NCBI GenBank assembly: GCA_020698575.1
Contig: CM036251.1
Coordinates: 6,589,788 to 6,653,787, forward strand
Length of the DNA stretch: 64,000 nucleotides
DNA from: Bostrychus sinensis
Taxonomy: Eukaryota; Chordata; Actinopteri; Gobiiformes; Eleotridae
Reading direction: 5' to 3'
The notes beneath the pieces were generated by a model. The model did no database searches. It saw nothing but the letters and a program-made list of their open reading frames with translations, and was not told where the DNA came from. Position 1 is the stretch's first letter. Each line of letters opens with the position of its first letter. Shown here one piece after another: positions 11,372 to 22,391 of the stretch. Made by a program: the position numbers and the translations under genes.

Positions 11372-11560
11372 TTTTTTTTATTTTTTATTGTTTATTTGTT
11401 TATTTATTTGGCGCCCCATTAGCTGTCACCAAATTGACAGCTAGTCTTCCTGGGATCCTTATAAAAATAGATCCATACAGAAATTCATACTCTTTGTAAT
11501 CAATGATATAACATTTGTAAAACAACATATTACAAATCACAACCAAAAATCAATACACTC
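11372..11560 (-). mobile_element. LINE 3' tail fragment (reverse)
   Basis: The minus strand reads ...GCTAATGGGGCGCCAAATAAATAAACAAATAAAC, an A-rich tail after a conserved-looking GCTAATGGGG block typical of fish LINE 3' ends. No ORF2 sequence is left. The clade is not assigned. Confidence 0.45.
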
Positions 11561-12524
11561 CACTGTTAATAACACTTTAAGTATTGATAAACTGATTTTT
11601 CAAACATTTTTTTTTTTAAACTAGCTAGCTTAGAATTATAATAATATATACACAATAGCTTTTTATTTAGATCAAATATTTGGTTAAATTTGCAGATAAC
11701 ATTGATAAATCGATCATGGCCCATATCGTGATCATATCGTGATCTCTGAGGTATCTCCAGATAGTGTTCTGTGATGAAAGTGATGAGTTACACCCCCAGC
11801 AAAAAAGTCAGAAAAAAGGTTGAAAATAGGTCAAAGTACCTAAAACTACAGCCACTAATACTTCTATTTCAGTCAACTGCGTTTCATTACCTCAGCTGCC
11901 TGTGGTTGCAGCTTAGTTTGAACAATTTAACAAACGTTTAAATCTGGGCTGTGGAAAAGAGAGGAGGAAGAGAGATTTAGTTGCACCACAGTGTTGTTCC
12001 TCTTTACACCTCTGCAGACTGAAAGTTAAAATGACATTGTTAGAACACAAGTTTTTGTAACAATTGTTACTAACACAAAAGTAGGTTCTAAGAATGAACT
12101 GTGCAGCAAATCCAATTGTTTTGTGAACAAATCTTTCAAACTCTATTTCTTATACTTTATTATTTTTCTTGTCAGTGGGAACAGCCTGAAAATTACTTTT
12201 ATCGATACTAGTATTACTACCACTCCTACTACTGCTACTACTACTCTTACTGCTACTGCTATTACGACTGTGACCACTGCTAATTACTGCTATTAACTTG
12301 CATTAAACAAGTGTCATAAACAGTATCTTCAACAGTCTAAAATACATTAGTATGGCCCTAAAGTGTGTTTTTTATTATACAGTAGCTTATGTTCACTTGA
12401 GCTACAGTGGTTTATCGTTTGTGGCTCTGTACTGTGTTAGTTTTAATCCCAGAGACCTTAGGCTGACCATACTTTGGTTTAGTAATAGTTTATCTATGCA
12501 TTGTACAGAAAATTAATGTTAAAA
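11561..12524. other. No gene seen; TAC-rich microsatellite at 12208-12290
   Basis: AT-rich DNA. At 12208-12290 an irregular CTACTACTGCTACTACTACT stretch forms a trinucleotide microsatellite. Near 11700-11760 an ATCGATCATGGCCCATATCGTG segment looks like a scrap of the ATCG-rich hAT family. No coding signal. Confidence 0.5.
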
Positions 12525-13663
12525 GTCCCCTATTCTGCAAAAAAATAAATAAATAAATAAATAAAATAAAATAAAAACGTTTGCACCTCAAAAACAGACC
12601 TGGAGTAGTATTTTGTTTCATTCACGTTTGAGTAATTCTGTATGCTGAGGCACTGCCCTTCACAAGATCTGAAAACGCTCGGTCTCATGGCTCTACATAG
12701 ACACATGAAACCAGGAAGTGCTCCTGCGTGTTTCTAAAGCTCTTACACTGTCACCAGACTCATTCTGATGCATTCTGGGCTTAAATTGCTGCCACTACAT
12801 AGCAGTCTGCTCATTTATCTATATGTTAGCATCTTGTTGCTAATAGCCATGCTAATCTGTTAATTATGCTCTCTTTATTGCCCACCGTTACCAGCAGGGG
12901 ACAACAGACACCTAATCCAAGCATTCTCTGCAAAGTTAAAGTAACATCTCCCCAAAAGAAGACTTTTTCCACACATACACTATCTTAAGTTATAAAACAT
13001 GACATACCAGGGCTGGGTGATATGGCTAAAAAATAAAATCTTTTATTTATTTATTTATTTATTTATTTACAATTTTAATTGATTTTTTTCTCTTGTTGGC
13101 AAAAAAGCTATTTAAATATAGGTTTATTATTTTTAAATGAGATTATTGCATAGTTTTTTTTTAAACTATATATTCTAAAGGTCTGTACAAAACAAAAACA
13201 AAACAAACAAAAAAAACAGCAAGGGCATTACTCTAACAGTGATATAAATGTCTTTTAGCTATAGCTCTCTCTGCTTAAAAGCCAGGAGCATGTGGCTAAT
13301 TAGCATACATAAACAAACACAGCTGCTGTGTTCATTCTGGCCAAACTGCTGCCCCATCTAAACGAGGACATTACAGCGGTAAATTCATTATTTTCTCTGT
13401 GATTATTTGTGTTTTTGGCATCTGCAGAGTCTCCACAGTCACTATTTAAGCTGCTCCCGAGCTAAAGCAGCATTAGCCATAACACAGGAAATAGAGCAGT
13501 GCTTGGAGGACACTCATTTCTGCTAAATTTAATTTAACAATTTGGCTATTTTTGATATTTAAATTTTTGACAATTAGAATTGCAAATTAATCAAATTAAT
13601 TGAATTTATCGCCCAGTCCTATGACATACTACTGCAAAGGTGTCCAAAACTATTTTAAAAGCC
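12525..13663 (+). repeat. Dispersed repeat R1, copy 2, split by a hAT element
   Basis: The repeat runs from 12525 to 13007 and resumes at 13630-13663 after a 614-bp insertion. Copy 3 at 40987-41452 has the same sequence without the insertion (TGAAATACTAAAGCAAAGG near 41411), which gives an empty-site comparison within the window. An AAATAAAT microsatellite is at 12541-12575. Confidence 0.8.
13008..13621. mobile_element. hAT non-autonomous element with perfect 8-bp TSD
   Basis: The ends CAGGGCTGGGTGATA and TTATCGCCCAGTCCTA are inverted repeats with a few mismatches. The 8-bp sequence TGACATAC is present on both sides (13000-13007 and 13622-13629), the target-duplication length of the hAT superfamily. 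The insertion interrupts repeat R1, whose uninterrupted copy 3 confirms the pre-insertion site. The interior is AT-rich with a TTTA microsatellite (13040-13070) and has no transposase frame. Confidence 0.9.
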
Positions 13664-14684
13664 TGAAAAAGCATAGAATTTGAAGTAGTTTGACTGAGAA
13701 AAAATGCCGCCATTCCAGTTACATGAGTCATTTAAAAGACATTTATAGACAAGCGTAGGCAATGATTTGAATTTATTGTGTGGTATGTATAAAGTGCAGC
13801 TGGAGAAATGTAAATGTACTGTAGTTCCAAGTGTGGCTGAAAAGTGTGTAAGGTATTTGGCCTTGTGAAATAAAGTTTGGAAACCCTAATGTCAGCACTA
13901 AAGTAAAACTTTATTGTGGCCACACTGACTTTTCACCCAACAGAGGTAAAAACAAACAAACAAACAAACAAAAACAAAAAAACAACTCCCAACAGACTCT
14001 CACTCTCAATATATTTTTATATATTATACATTATAGACTTAATAATGTTTCGGAGACTGTAGGTAAAAAAACTTGTTTCAAGTTTCAAATAAGGAACCAA
14101 AAAGAGACAAATTTGTGTCGGTGCTTGGTTGATACAGGATTATTTTTACCCTAAGATAAAGGCAGGAAAGGGTCAACAAAAATGAAATAATAGAGATCTG
14201 TAGAATTTTGTTTTATTGTCCCTTATACAAGTGTTACTTTTATTCCTCAAAGCTTGTTTTTTACTTTGTTTCCATTTGATCCTTCTTTTCTCTCTGTTTT
14301 TCTTGTAAGCAGTCACTGGCAAAGTCAAAATATTATTATTATTATCATTTTTTGGTAGATTTTCTGCATTCATTGTTGAACAGCGAATGGTTTTTCAAAT
14401 GGGAGAAGCTCAACTTTTATACAAGTAGCTGATTGGCCACTGCTACTAAAACTACAACACTTGTTTTCATTTTTTTTTTTAATATATAGATGGTATCAGA
14501 ATCCAGCCACTAGAGGTCACAAGCTAGGGTACTATTTGTGCCAGTCCCAAGCCTGAATAAATAGAAACAACAGGGTCAGAAAAGGCATCTGACATAGAAC
14601 CAAACCAAGATGACCGCACTCTAGGAGGAAGATGGTAAGAAAAAAGCTTTCTTTCTGTTCTCTGCGTTCATTCTGCCTGTGAGT
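13664..14684. other. No gene seen
   Basis: AT-rich DNA with an AAAC microsatellite near 13950-13980 and a TTA run near 14330-14347. The minus-strand frames here have no similarity that I can see. Confidence 0.5.
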
Positions 14685-14775
14685 GAAGCAGTACATGTGT
14701 TGACCATTGGGGGCGCTAGTGAACACAGCTTAACAAGTCACAGCAGAGGAAACGGCTGAACTTTTTAAGGAGTGA
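14685..14775. repeat. Repeat shared with 32851-32935
   Basis: The 80-odd bases from GAAGCAGTACATGTGTTGAC to GGCTGAACTTTTTAAGGA recur at 32851-32935 with a few changes, including GGCGCTAGTGAACACAGCTTA. Both copies are on the plus strand. It is a dispersed repeat of unknown class. Confidence 0.65.
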
Positions 14776-15984
14776 CTATAGCTGGCTGCAGTGTATTCAA
14801 ATGCCAAACAGTCCGCTGAGTATTTCTCCTTATTTTCTTGAGGCTTTTTTAATAAATCGCCCCCCACTGATTATTTAACGTAACAAAGATGTAGACTTTG
14901 AAAAGATGTTAGTCTAATGTGTTTTCTGTGCAGCTGATCCTGTTTTAATCCTAATAAAGTAGCCACAAACTCTTTCCCTCACTCTTCTTTCCCCTTTTCT
15001 TAAACATCTTGTGTGTTCAGCTACAAATCCAGTGTAATATCTCTGATTTTCATGCATTTCACTTCCCTTTTCTCTATGTTTTATGTTTTTGTATTTCTGT
15101 GTAAAAATCCAGTCTTGGAATAGTCATAATCCCAGTAATACTTTCACTCATTCAGTGTTAACAAGTTCTGTAGTCCAACAGCCAATGGGAGCATCCCTAA
15201 TTCATACAGGAGCAGGTTCTCATAAACATTGACTTGTGTTAAAATAAATTATAACACAGCCTTGCCTAAAGCCCAGCTCTTTCTGACTATTTTAACACAG
15301 TTTGTTACAATCTGCTTTTAGGGAAGTAAACATAATGTGGTTTAACAAATGCTTGGATGCATAAACAAGGAAAATACTTTTAATTTGACAAATTATTCTT
15401 CTTGATCTCTCAAAGTGGAACATTTTGTAAGCCATATGTCAACTTCTTTCCCTCCCATTCAGTTCAAACTCCTTCAGATCACTCCCGCCTGCAGGTATCT
15501 ATTGAACTACTGCAACATTTTGGGATTTCCTGGACGTATCCCCAAAATGGAGTGAATATTGGCCACTTTCCACCGGATTAGTCCATGCATCCGTTCAGCT
15601 CGTGTCTGCCTGGGCTCACAGTTTGGCGCCGCTTCTCTGTCTCTCTGTTCCCTATGGAGGAGGTGGGGACCAAAATGACAGAGCGAGAACCAACTTTTAA
15701 ATGGAGCTGAAATGCCGAGCCGTGGCACGTTGGGAATGACAAAACTTCCATTTTATTTGGGCACTTGTGCAGCAGGAGGCCGGCTCCCCCATCTCTCAGG
15801 CTTAGAGTCATCAAACAAGGAGACAGGGCGAGAGTGGAGCATAAATTGGACTGTCAAAATACTTCACATCTGTCCTGTTGATGTAACTGTGCACACACTT
15901 GTCTGCAAATTCAAACAATTTTAAACATTTGACCTGTTTTTAAAAATAAGCTGCAGAGGAGAGGTGGTGGAAGTCATCAACATC
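14776..15984. other. No gene seen; less AT-rich 15480-15830
   Basis: No repeat signature that I recognise. From 15480 to 15830 the sequence is richer in G and C and several frames overlap on both strands (15507-15924), but none has codon-like structure or a family motif. It could be unique DNA, possibly regulatory. Confidence 0.4.
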
Positions 15985-15988
15985 TTAA

Positions 15989-16659
15989 AGTTACACTGTG
16001 TAAGATTCCCGGTCTTGCGCCTCTAGAGGCCACAGGTGCCACTGCACCGTCGCAAAACGTAAACACTAGGGCCCCTCCTCCTTCTGAAACTGTGCGAGCG
16101 TGCGTCTATTTCCATCATTGTTTCAACTTTAGTTGACCTGCTGCTACCTTTGGAAGTTTGGACTGGATCTTCTATAGAGTTAGCGCTAGCGTTAGCTTAT
16201 CAACAAATATCGCGCAATGGTCGCAGTCAAAACAACTAATAACTGTATGAAAAAGCACATTCTAAAGAAAAAATAGGCTAATTTACCTGCCCAACAATAA
16301 AGATGCAAAAACGTGATCCGATTTGCAGCCTTCTCTGTCTCTCATCTGACGCCAGCGAGCAAAAGTCTGTCCGATGTTGACTCTTGTCTGTGATCTGGTG
16401 CGGTCCCTTTCACATTTTCTTTTTCTTGCCTCGTCCGACATTGTCTTCATCTTCTTGTGTCCTTCGGCCCTGACGAACTGGCGAAAATAACAACGCTAAA
16501 AGTAGCTTCCTGGTTATACCTGCGCCTCAAGCGGTTTCTCAGTACAGAAGCCCCGCTCGGAGCAACAGATCGCGCCTCAGGCCTTATAATCGCTCAAAAA
16601 ATCACAAAAACAAGTCAGTATGCCCCACATATTTAGGAGAAAAGTTACACAGTGTAACT
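15989..16659. mobile_element. TTAA-flanked MITE
   Basis: A perfect 15-bp terminal inverted repeat, AGTTACACTGTGTAA, is found at both ends, and TTAA lies directly outside each end (15985-15988 and 16660-16663). A TTAA target duplication is the signature of piggyBac and Kolobok elements. The terminus does not begin with CCC, so I do not choose between them. The interior (671 bp) is GC-richer than its surroundings, contains GCTAGCGTTAGC near 16185, and has no complete open frame. Confidence 0.8.
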
Positions 16660-16943
16660 TTAAATAAAAGTACTGTTGCTTCAGAATAACAAGAAGAAGC
16701 AAAAGTACTCAACAAAACACATTACTTCATGAAAAGTAAAAAGAAAAAAGTACTGAATGTAAAGTTTACGTAGTACAAGGGACTTCTAGCTTCTGCCACT
16801 GTGTAACTGCAACATGTGCCTGCCAACATGGAGTCAACAGCTGTGTCCTAAAACCTGCTCTGTGGTAGAGACTTGCCAGTCCTGCCACCAATTAGTGTCA
16901 GCGGCAGTGCCAGTTCCACCAGCAGACGCCGTGGCTTAACATG
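16660..16943. repeat. Dispersed AAAGTACT repeat, then unassigned DNA
   Basis: From 16660 to about 16790 the sequence repeats AAAAGTACT and AAGTAAAAAG-type units, shared with 25480-25760, 42430-42860 and 48760-48795. The rest is unassigned. Confidence 0.45.
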
Positions 16944-17021
16944 ACATGTGGCACAACACGACATGTGGCACAACACGACATGTGGCACAACACGACATGT
17001 GGCACAACACAACATGTGGCA
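16944..17021. repeat. 17-bp minisatellite
   Basis: The 17-base unit ACATGTGGCACAACACG is repeated four times head to tail with one substitution and followed by a partial fifth unit. The units are contiguous, so this is a tandem repeat and not a spaced array. The frames on the minus strand that contain repeated CC and VPH residues are translations of it. Confidence 0.9.
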
Positions 17022-17369
17022 GCCTGTGGTAGAAACTGGGAGCTGGGATAATAAAGTAAGAGTAAGTGTTCCAGCCTCATACATGTGTGGGAATATAATC
17101 TGACATTTGGAGATGACTGTTGGGTGACTCACCTCTCTCCCCTTCAATATTGTATTATTATTGTAATTGCTTGCATTGTTTTTTTCTTCCTCTTCTTCTT
17201 CATCTTCTTCTTATTCCTTTGTGATTTATGGTTTGTTTGTTCTTTTTAAAATTTTATATGTTTTGTTTATTTTTTTCTTTCTGCGTAATATGACCTACAT
17301 GTGCCTCTGCAAACAACGCTCTGGAGTCGCATTAGCCAAAAAAATACATAATGAAGAGGAAAAAAACGT
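17022..17369. other. No gene seen; TCT/TTC-rich stretch
   Basis: A pyrimidine-rich run, TTCTTCCTCTTCTTC and similar, lies at 17182-17212. No coding signal. Confidence 0.5.
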
Positions 17370-17957
17370 ATATAAGTACCCCTGGACTATAAGTTGCATT
17401 TATTGGGGGACATTTATTTTACAAAATCCGACACCAAGAACAGACATTTCATCTTGAAAGGCAAGTTATAGTAATAATAGAATAGAGAACAACGAACTGA
17501 ATAGGTGTCTCGTATGTTAACGTAATATATTTACAGTTATTCACATAACTATAGCATAAAGAACATAATATAACAAGTTCACCAAACTCACCATCTCACT
17601 CCTAATCACTAAATCCTTTAAATTCTTCATCCTCGTTGTCGCTTCTGAACAACTCCACCAACTCCGGAGGTAGACGAAGCGCCGCTTCCTCCTCTGCGTG
17701 GCTGTCGTCAGACTCAGCATCAGTTCCATTTCCAATTATTCCGCTCTTTCTCAGTTGTCTTTATAGCCTAAGTTGTTAGTGGTAATGTTTACATTTTAAA
17801 TTGTCAGTGGTACAGGTGCAGCAGATGCTGGTACACAAGCCTAGAGCGCCCTCTAACCAACACATGAAGTATTTTAATATATAAGTCACACCTGAGTATA
17901 CGTCGCACCCCTAGCCAGACGATGAAAAAAGTGTGACTTATAGTCTGGAAAATATGG
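17370..17957 (-). mobile_element. Tc1/mariner-like non-autonomous element (TATA-AGTC family)
   Basis: Read on the minus strand the element starts CCATATTTTCCAGACTATAA and continues GTCACACTTTTTTCATCGTC, closely like a family I know from fish and amphibians with CCGTATTTTCC ends and TA target sites. The related copy at 53580-54271 has the same start. A TA lies outside the right plus-strand end (17958-17959). The opposite end (GGACTATAAGTTGCATTTAT near 17383) is decayed and its edge is approximate. No intact transposase. Confidence 0.6.
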
Positions 17958-18095
17958 TAAACATAACCACTTGCACACATTTGTACTCATCTTGTGTCTA
18001 TGTATGGTGTGTCAGTTATATTGTATGTAATTATAACTACTGTATAATTAATATTATAATACTGTACTGTCACTTGACTGAATAAAAAAAAAACA

Positions 18096-18350
18096 GGTAA
18101 CACTTTATTTTACACTACACTTTTTACATTTTATCTACCTCATTAACTACAATGTAACAAACTGTGTAACTCATTGTAATAACATGTAACTATGATGTAC
18201 TTGATGGAATTAACTAACCCTAACCCTTACACTTAATGCCATAATGTAAGTACAATGTAGTTACATGTTATTACAGTTAGTTACACAGTTACATTGTAAT
18301 TAATGAGGTAGATTCTATGTAACAAGTGCAGTGTAAAATAAAGTGTGGCC
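18096..18350. mobile_element. Near-palindromic fold-back MITE
   Basis: The left arm begins GGTAACACTTTATTTTACAC and the reverse complement of the right arm begins GGCCACACTTTATTTTACAC. They stay alignable for about 110 bases, so almost the whole 255-bp unit folds back on itself. The terminus is shared with 4150-4434. It has no coding capacity. The CTAACCCTAACCCTTA stretch in the loop is not telomeric. Confidence 0.8.
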
Positions 18351-19245
18351 AAAAAACAACTTTGAAATTAAATAAGAGTTAGTCAAGTTAGTAAAAGTAA
18401 AGAAAAGTATTGACTGAAAGGTTTACTTCAGTAGAAAGCACTGCTACTACTACTTCTATTGCTACTTGTAGTATTGCTACTAATACTGCTATTACTATTA
18501 CCTCACACGTTTTCACTGCAGTTACAAAAGAGTTGGGCACTGTTAAACGATACCTTTGTGGTATCAAAATAAAAGTTACGATACTATAAAAAAAAAATAC
18601 CAAGTGGGACCTTTAATGTTCCTTTGCATGAATCAAATAAATAACAAACTCCAAAAATTGGTCTTTTATTCATTATTATTGTGTTTTATGATTGTTGAAG
18701 ATTAATTCCTAAAGTACATGAGTAAAAGTATCAAGCGAGTTCCACAGATAATTCCCCTTTAGACAGAAATGAACACTTTGGTGGGACACACTGAAAAGTT
18801 TATTTCTCTGTGAGAGCCTCCATCCTCTGCCTTGGCCTTCACTGTGCAGTTTGCTTTGTTGTTTTATTTGCAGTGATTGAATCCTGTACGGGTCGCTGTC
18901 TGACTGTGGAGAGGTCACAGGTCATGTTCAAAACCCAGCGGCGCAGCAGTGTTTTTTGTACAGGGCAGATCCCAAACAGAGATACAGTGTGAGCACCGTC
19001 TCTGACCCCTGTAAAATGTCAAAATGTAAGGCCACGAGTGTGAGAGCTCTTTTTAAATTCGATTACAACCTGCACCAGGAAATAGCTTCGAAAAATCCCT
19101 TTCACAAATGTGTCAGTACAAACTTTCTGATGTGGCTGCCAGATTTCATTGAAAAACTAATCAGAGCCCTTGTGTTGTACTGCTTTGTTCAATGTTTCTG
19201 CGCTAGCTCATGTGTATGGTTGAGTATTAAATAAAGGATGAGAAT
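18351..19245. other. No gene seen
   Basis: AT-rich DNA with a CTACTACTACTTCTATTGCT microsatellite-like stretch near 18441-18460. Near 18535-18600 there is a short ACGATACC...GGTATC palindrome that may be a scrap of an ATCG-rich hAT element. Confidence 0.45.
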
Positions 19246-19660
19246 TAGGGCTAGCATGATATGGAGAAAATGTGCAATATTCAATAACTATGTTGAAAAT
19301 TGTGATAATGATATTATTGCAATATTTAAAAATAGAGCCCACTTTTCGAACATAGTAAGTTAAATGTAGTTCCTGTATTTACAAGTCAAAACAGCGGCAA
19401 AATCAAAACTTAACACAGACTAAACCAGGAATAAAACAAGGCTAAGCTGTGACAAAATTAATTAAATTACCACTAAAACTGGACTTTTTAAACATTTTTA
19501 TTTAGTCACAGCACATGTTCTTTTAAGTCTCTGGTGGAAAATGATTCTTCAGTGTAAATCTCTGTCAGATGGAAGACCACAGCGTTATTGTGATATATTT
19601 AGATTCTTACGATACAGATATTGCGTTTGCTGATATATTGCAATATATTGTGCAGCCCTA
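19246..19660. mobile_element. hAT non-autonomous element, 7/8 TSD
   Basis: Ends TAGGGCTAGCATGATATGG and TATATTGTGCAGCCCTA form an imperfect inverted repeat. The flanks ATGAGAAT (19238-19245) and ATAAGAAT (19661-19668) match at 7 of 8 bases, fitting an aged hAT target duplication. The 415-bp interior has no transposase. Confidence 0.75.
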
Positions 19661-19686
19661 ATAAGAATAAGTATGTTTGTTTATGT

Positions 19687-20105
19687 CAGTGGTTCCCAAA
19701 GTGGGGTCCGGGGCCCCCTGGGGGTCTGCGAAGGTACGACAGGGGGGCCCCCAGAGGCTATTTCAATTTCAATTTATTTATTTTATTATTATTATTATTT
19801 CAGACACACGTTTTGGTTCATAAAAACAAATAAAACATAAAATATATGTTTAAAAAATATAAAAAGTCAATAGAAATATTAAATACCTAAAAACATTCAG
19901 TACATAAAAAACATTTGAAATTAATTACAGTTGTATACGACTTTTAGTCAATAATCAGTGTTTTTGTAATGTTTTTATAAAAGAACCATATGGAGAAAAA
20001 CATGGAAGAGTCTTTTGAATAGAGGGAAGTTTTATTGTTGGGGGTCCGCGAGGGATTTTCGGAAATTTGAGGAGGCCACGACAGTCTTGACTTTGGGAAT
20101 GGCTG
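19687..20105. mobile_element. hAT-Charlie-like element, copy A, perfect TSD
   Basis: The ends CAGTGGTTCCCAAAG and CTTTGGGAATGGCTG are inverted repeats with three differences, and GTTTATGT flanks both sides (19679-19686, 20106-20113). The terminus is like that of mammalian MER5/Charlie elements. The unit is 419 bp, mostly non-coding, with two GGGGTCC-type blocks at either end. It is nearly the same as 56836-57261. It sits 26 bp from the hAT element at 19246-19660. Confidence 0.9.
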
Positions 20106-20310
20106 GTTTATGTTAATGAAATTATGTAAAATGTCACTGAATTAATGATAAATGTATTGCATTGCATTAAATCTTTATGTAATCAACTGTGGGCTTGTTT
20201 CCTTTTTCGACAGCTGCCTGACCTGACTGAAGCTCTGAGACACAGAAACATTTGTTAGACTCCCACTAAAAGGTTTTGCAAAGGGCATGACATGAAGACT
20301 CAAGGTGATT
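20106..20310. other. Unassigned spacer
   Basis: Short AT-rich spacer with no recognised feature apart from the target duplication at its left edge. Confidence 0.4.
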
Positions 20311-20460
20311 TTTCAATTCAATTTCAATTTTATTTATATAGTCCAAGGCAACAGTTGCCTCAAAGGACTTTACCAACAGTTAATTGAAGATAAACATAAA
20401 CAATAACTACACTAAACTAAACCTTAGACCCTTCTTAGACCTGTAATGGATTTAAGCTGA
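20311..20460 (-). mobile_element. L2-type LINE 3' end fragment (reverse)
   Basis: The plus strand reads TTCAATTCAATTTCAATTTT then ATTTATATAGTCCAAGGCAA. The reverse complement has the ...CTATATAAATAAAATTGAAATTGAA tail typical of L2-like LINE 3' ends in fish. The insertion is very short. A second scrap lies at 21678-21760. Confidence 0.55.
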
Positions 20461-20864
20461 GCTTGTGAACTCACACATAAATATATTTTTAATACTTGCA
20501 AACATATCTGACTTTATTTTCTGTTTTTGTTCATCCAAATGATCATTACTGGTGTATACACATCTACAGTGTAAAAATGTTCTTGTTTCTATGAAATGCT
20601 TCTGATTTTACTTGATCTAAAATGATCTGGGGTGGACTTTATGCAGTGCGGATCCCATTACAGGAAGAGAAACATGAGGACGACTGCAGGAAGTGAGAAG
20701 TGTAAAGTTATAAAAACACAACACTGCTCTGTTAAAGAATCTTACAGTAAACGTTTGTGGAAGACCAGATTAAGCTTTTTTGGATTAACCAGAGAAACAA
20801 TTTTGCTTCTACAAATCCAAATCTAACAGACCAATGTAATTATTCCAAGCTAAATAACACTAGT
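20461..20864. other. No gene seen
   Basis: Unassigned AT-rich DNA; a small plus-strand frame at 20632-20826 has no recognisable similarity. Confidence 0.45.
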
Positions 20865-20920
20865 GCCATGGTGGCAGAGTGGTTAACGCTCTCGCCTCAC
20901 AGCCAGAAGGTTCCATAGGT
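20865..20920 (+). repeat. SINE head fragment (tRNA-like)
   Basis: The segment TGGCAGAGTGGTTAACGCTC resembles a tRNA 5' half and A-box. GCCTCACAGCCAGAAGGTTC follows. The acceptor and T-arm halves do not pair, and the block matches the head of a dispersed SINE found at several places in the window, so it is not a tRNA gene. Confidence 0.6.
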
Positions 20921-21639
20921 TTCCCTTAAGGGGACAACAAACCGTACTACTACAACTATGCCGTACTTTACCTTACATTATTGTAATTCTATAGTCATTT
21001 AACCAAGTCCTCTACATTTTCTGGACTTATTTGCCGTCTCATATAATACACTTTTTATTCTGCTTCTCATTGTTGTGAAAAAAAAACACAATAACTGAAC
21101 AAACTTCACTCTGTGCTCTGCTCTCTCCCCATTGAATGTAAAAGTTTTGACCAACTCTCTTTGTTAAATCTGTTTTGCCTTGAGAAATGTGAAAATATAT
21201 ATTTCAAGAATATTTCCCTTTGCTTCTGTTTAAGCCTGCGTCGGTGGAAGTAATTAGTTTGTCGATTGTGTTGGAGAGTTTCCGAGTTACTAATCCTTCT
21301 CGCAAAAGTTTGTTTATTGATCCAAGCTCCAGAATAAAGAGAAATTTACCTTCCCAGCAGCTCTCGATTAAGTTTTAGTAATTTCTCTTTAATCTCCAGG
21401 ATAATTTGAGCAGTTTTGTTCAACTTGACAGACATTCACATCTACGTAGTTCAGAAGATTGCATGTTTGGAGCAGAGAGACTTTGTTGGCCTGCAGTGTC
21501 GTGGGTGAGACGTGAACTTGAGTTTCTTTTCTGTGGAGTTTGAATATGAATGTATTCTACAACTACTTCATTATGTTTCCCACATCTGTGACACTACAGT
21601 GCTGCAGTTAGCTTACCGTAGCTTGTAGCCTCATGTAGA
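20921..21639. other. No gene seen; candidate unique DNA at 21230-21480
   Basis: The stretch 21230-21480 looks more complex than its surroundings and shows no repeat match in the window. It could be unique or regulatory DNA; conservation cannot be judged here. Confidence 0.35.
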
Positions 21640-21954
21640 TGAAAATATAATCCTCCCAAGTCCAAGTCAGTCCCAGTTCAATTTAGTTTTATTTTTTTAG
21701 CCACATATCAAAACAGCAGTCACCTCAAAAGGCCCCAGTGTGCGTAGAGTCCTAGTCTAGTTTCACTAAAACTGGTTCAAGCCATTATCAAATGAAGTGG
21801 AAGTTTGAGTCACCTCATGTTGAGTCCAAAGCCATGATGTTGAGTTGACATGAGTCCAGGTCAACTTAAATAAATGACATTAACTTCCGCGCCCCCTTGC
21901 GTCCGCTTGTTGGGACCATAGCGGGGAGATACAACGGCTGACACACACATGTTT
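21640..21954. repeat. GAGTCCAAGTC-rich dispersed repeat
   Basis: Repeated AGTCCAAGTCAG, TGAGTCCAAAG and GAGTCCAGGTCAA units recur irregularly, as they do at 22480-22680 and 48420-48600. It is likely a minisatellite-type dispersed repeat. The L2-like scrap at 21678-21760 lies inside it. Confidence 0.5.
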
Positions 21955-22391
21955 GACATCCTCGTGTTCGGACAATTCGTGGCAACAAAACTATCTACTT
22001 CAATTTCTATTCAACAGTTGGATTCCGCCTGGATTTTTTAAAAATAAAACATGTATAACTTTCCATTACTTTGTTTGGCACAAATTTTGCTGCAGTAGAC
22101 CAAGATATGTGAAATTTTCAATTTATGTTGTTATTTGCTTCACTACAGGAAGGAAAAATGCTTTTTTGGAGGTAAATATGTGTTTTTTTTTTCAGGCGGA
22201 AATTAGAATAATCCATTTCAACCTCAATTTATGGTCAAACAATATAATTTATTAATATTATTTCTCTTCCACAGCATTCCCCAAAGTCCACCAACTAATT
22301 TATTACCAAGGTTAGCTATGTACACCTAGTAAATGCTAAGTAAAACCTTAAAAAATGTAGATATAGAATTTTCGGGGAAAAGGCCTCAGAG
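21955..22391 (+). repeat. 440-bp direct repeat, copy 1
   Basis: The segment is almost identical to 27783-28222 in the same orientation over its whole length, with only small insertions (a 4-base TTAT-type and a 3-base TTG-type difference) and scattered substitutions. It is AT-rich. A 100-residue frame on the plus strand (21953-22255) is broken by a length change in the other copy, so it is probably not coding. No TG...CA ends, primer site or polyA signal mark it as an LTR. Confidence 0.8.

Noticed and set aside
11680..11770. hAT element with ATCG words
   Set aside because: Only a scrap of the motif is present, without ends.
16944..17021. CRISPR array
   Set aside because: The 17-base units touch each other without unique spacers, so this is a minisatellite; a CRISPR is also not expected in a fish.
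18200..18240. Interstitial telomere repeat
   Set aside because: Only two CTAACC-type units occur, in the loop of a fold-back MITE; not an array.
20865..20920. tRNA gene
   Set aside because: There is an A-box-like segment but no acceptor stem or T-arm pairing, and the segment belongs to a dispersed SINE.
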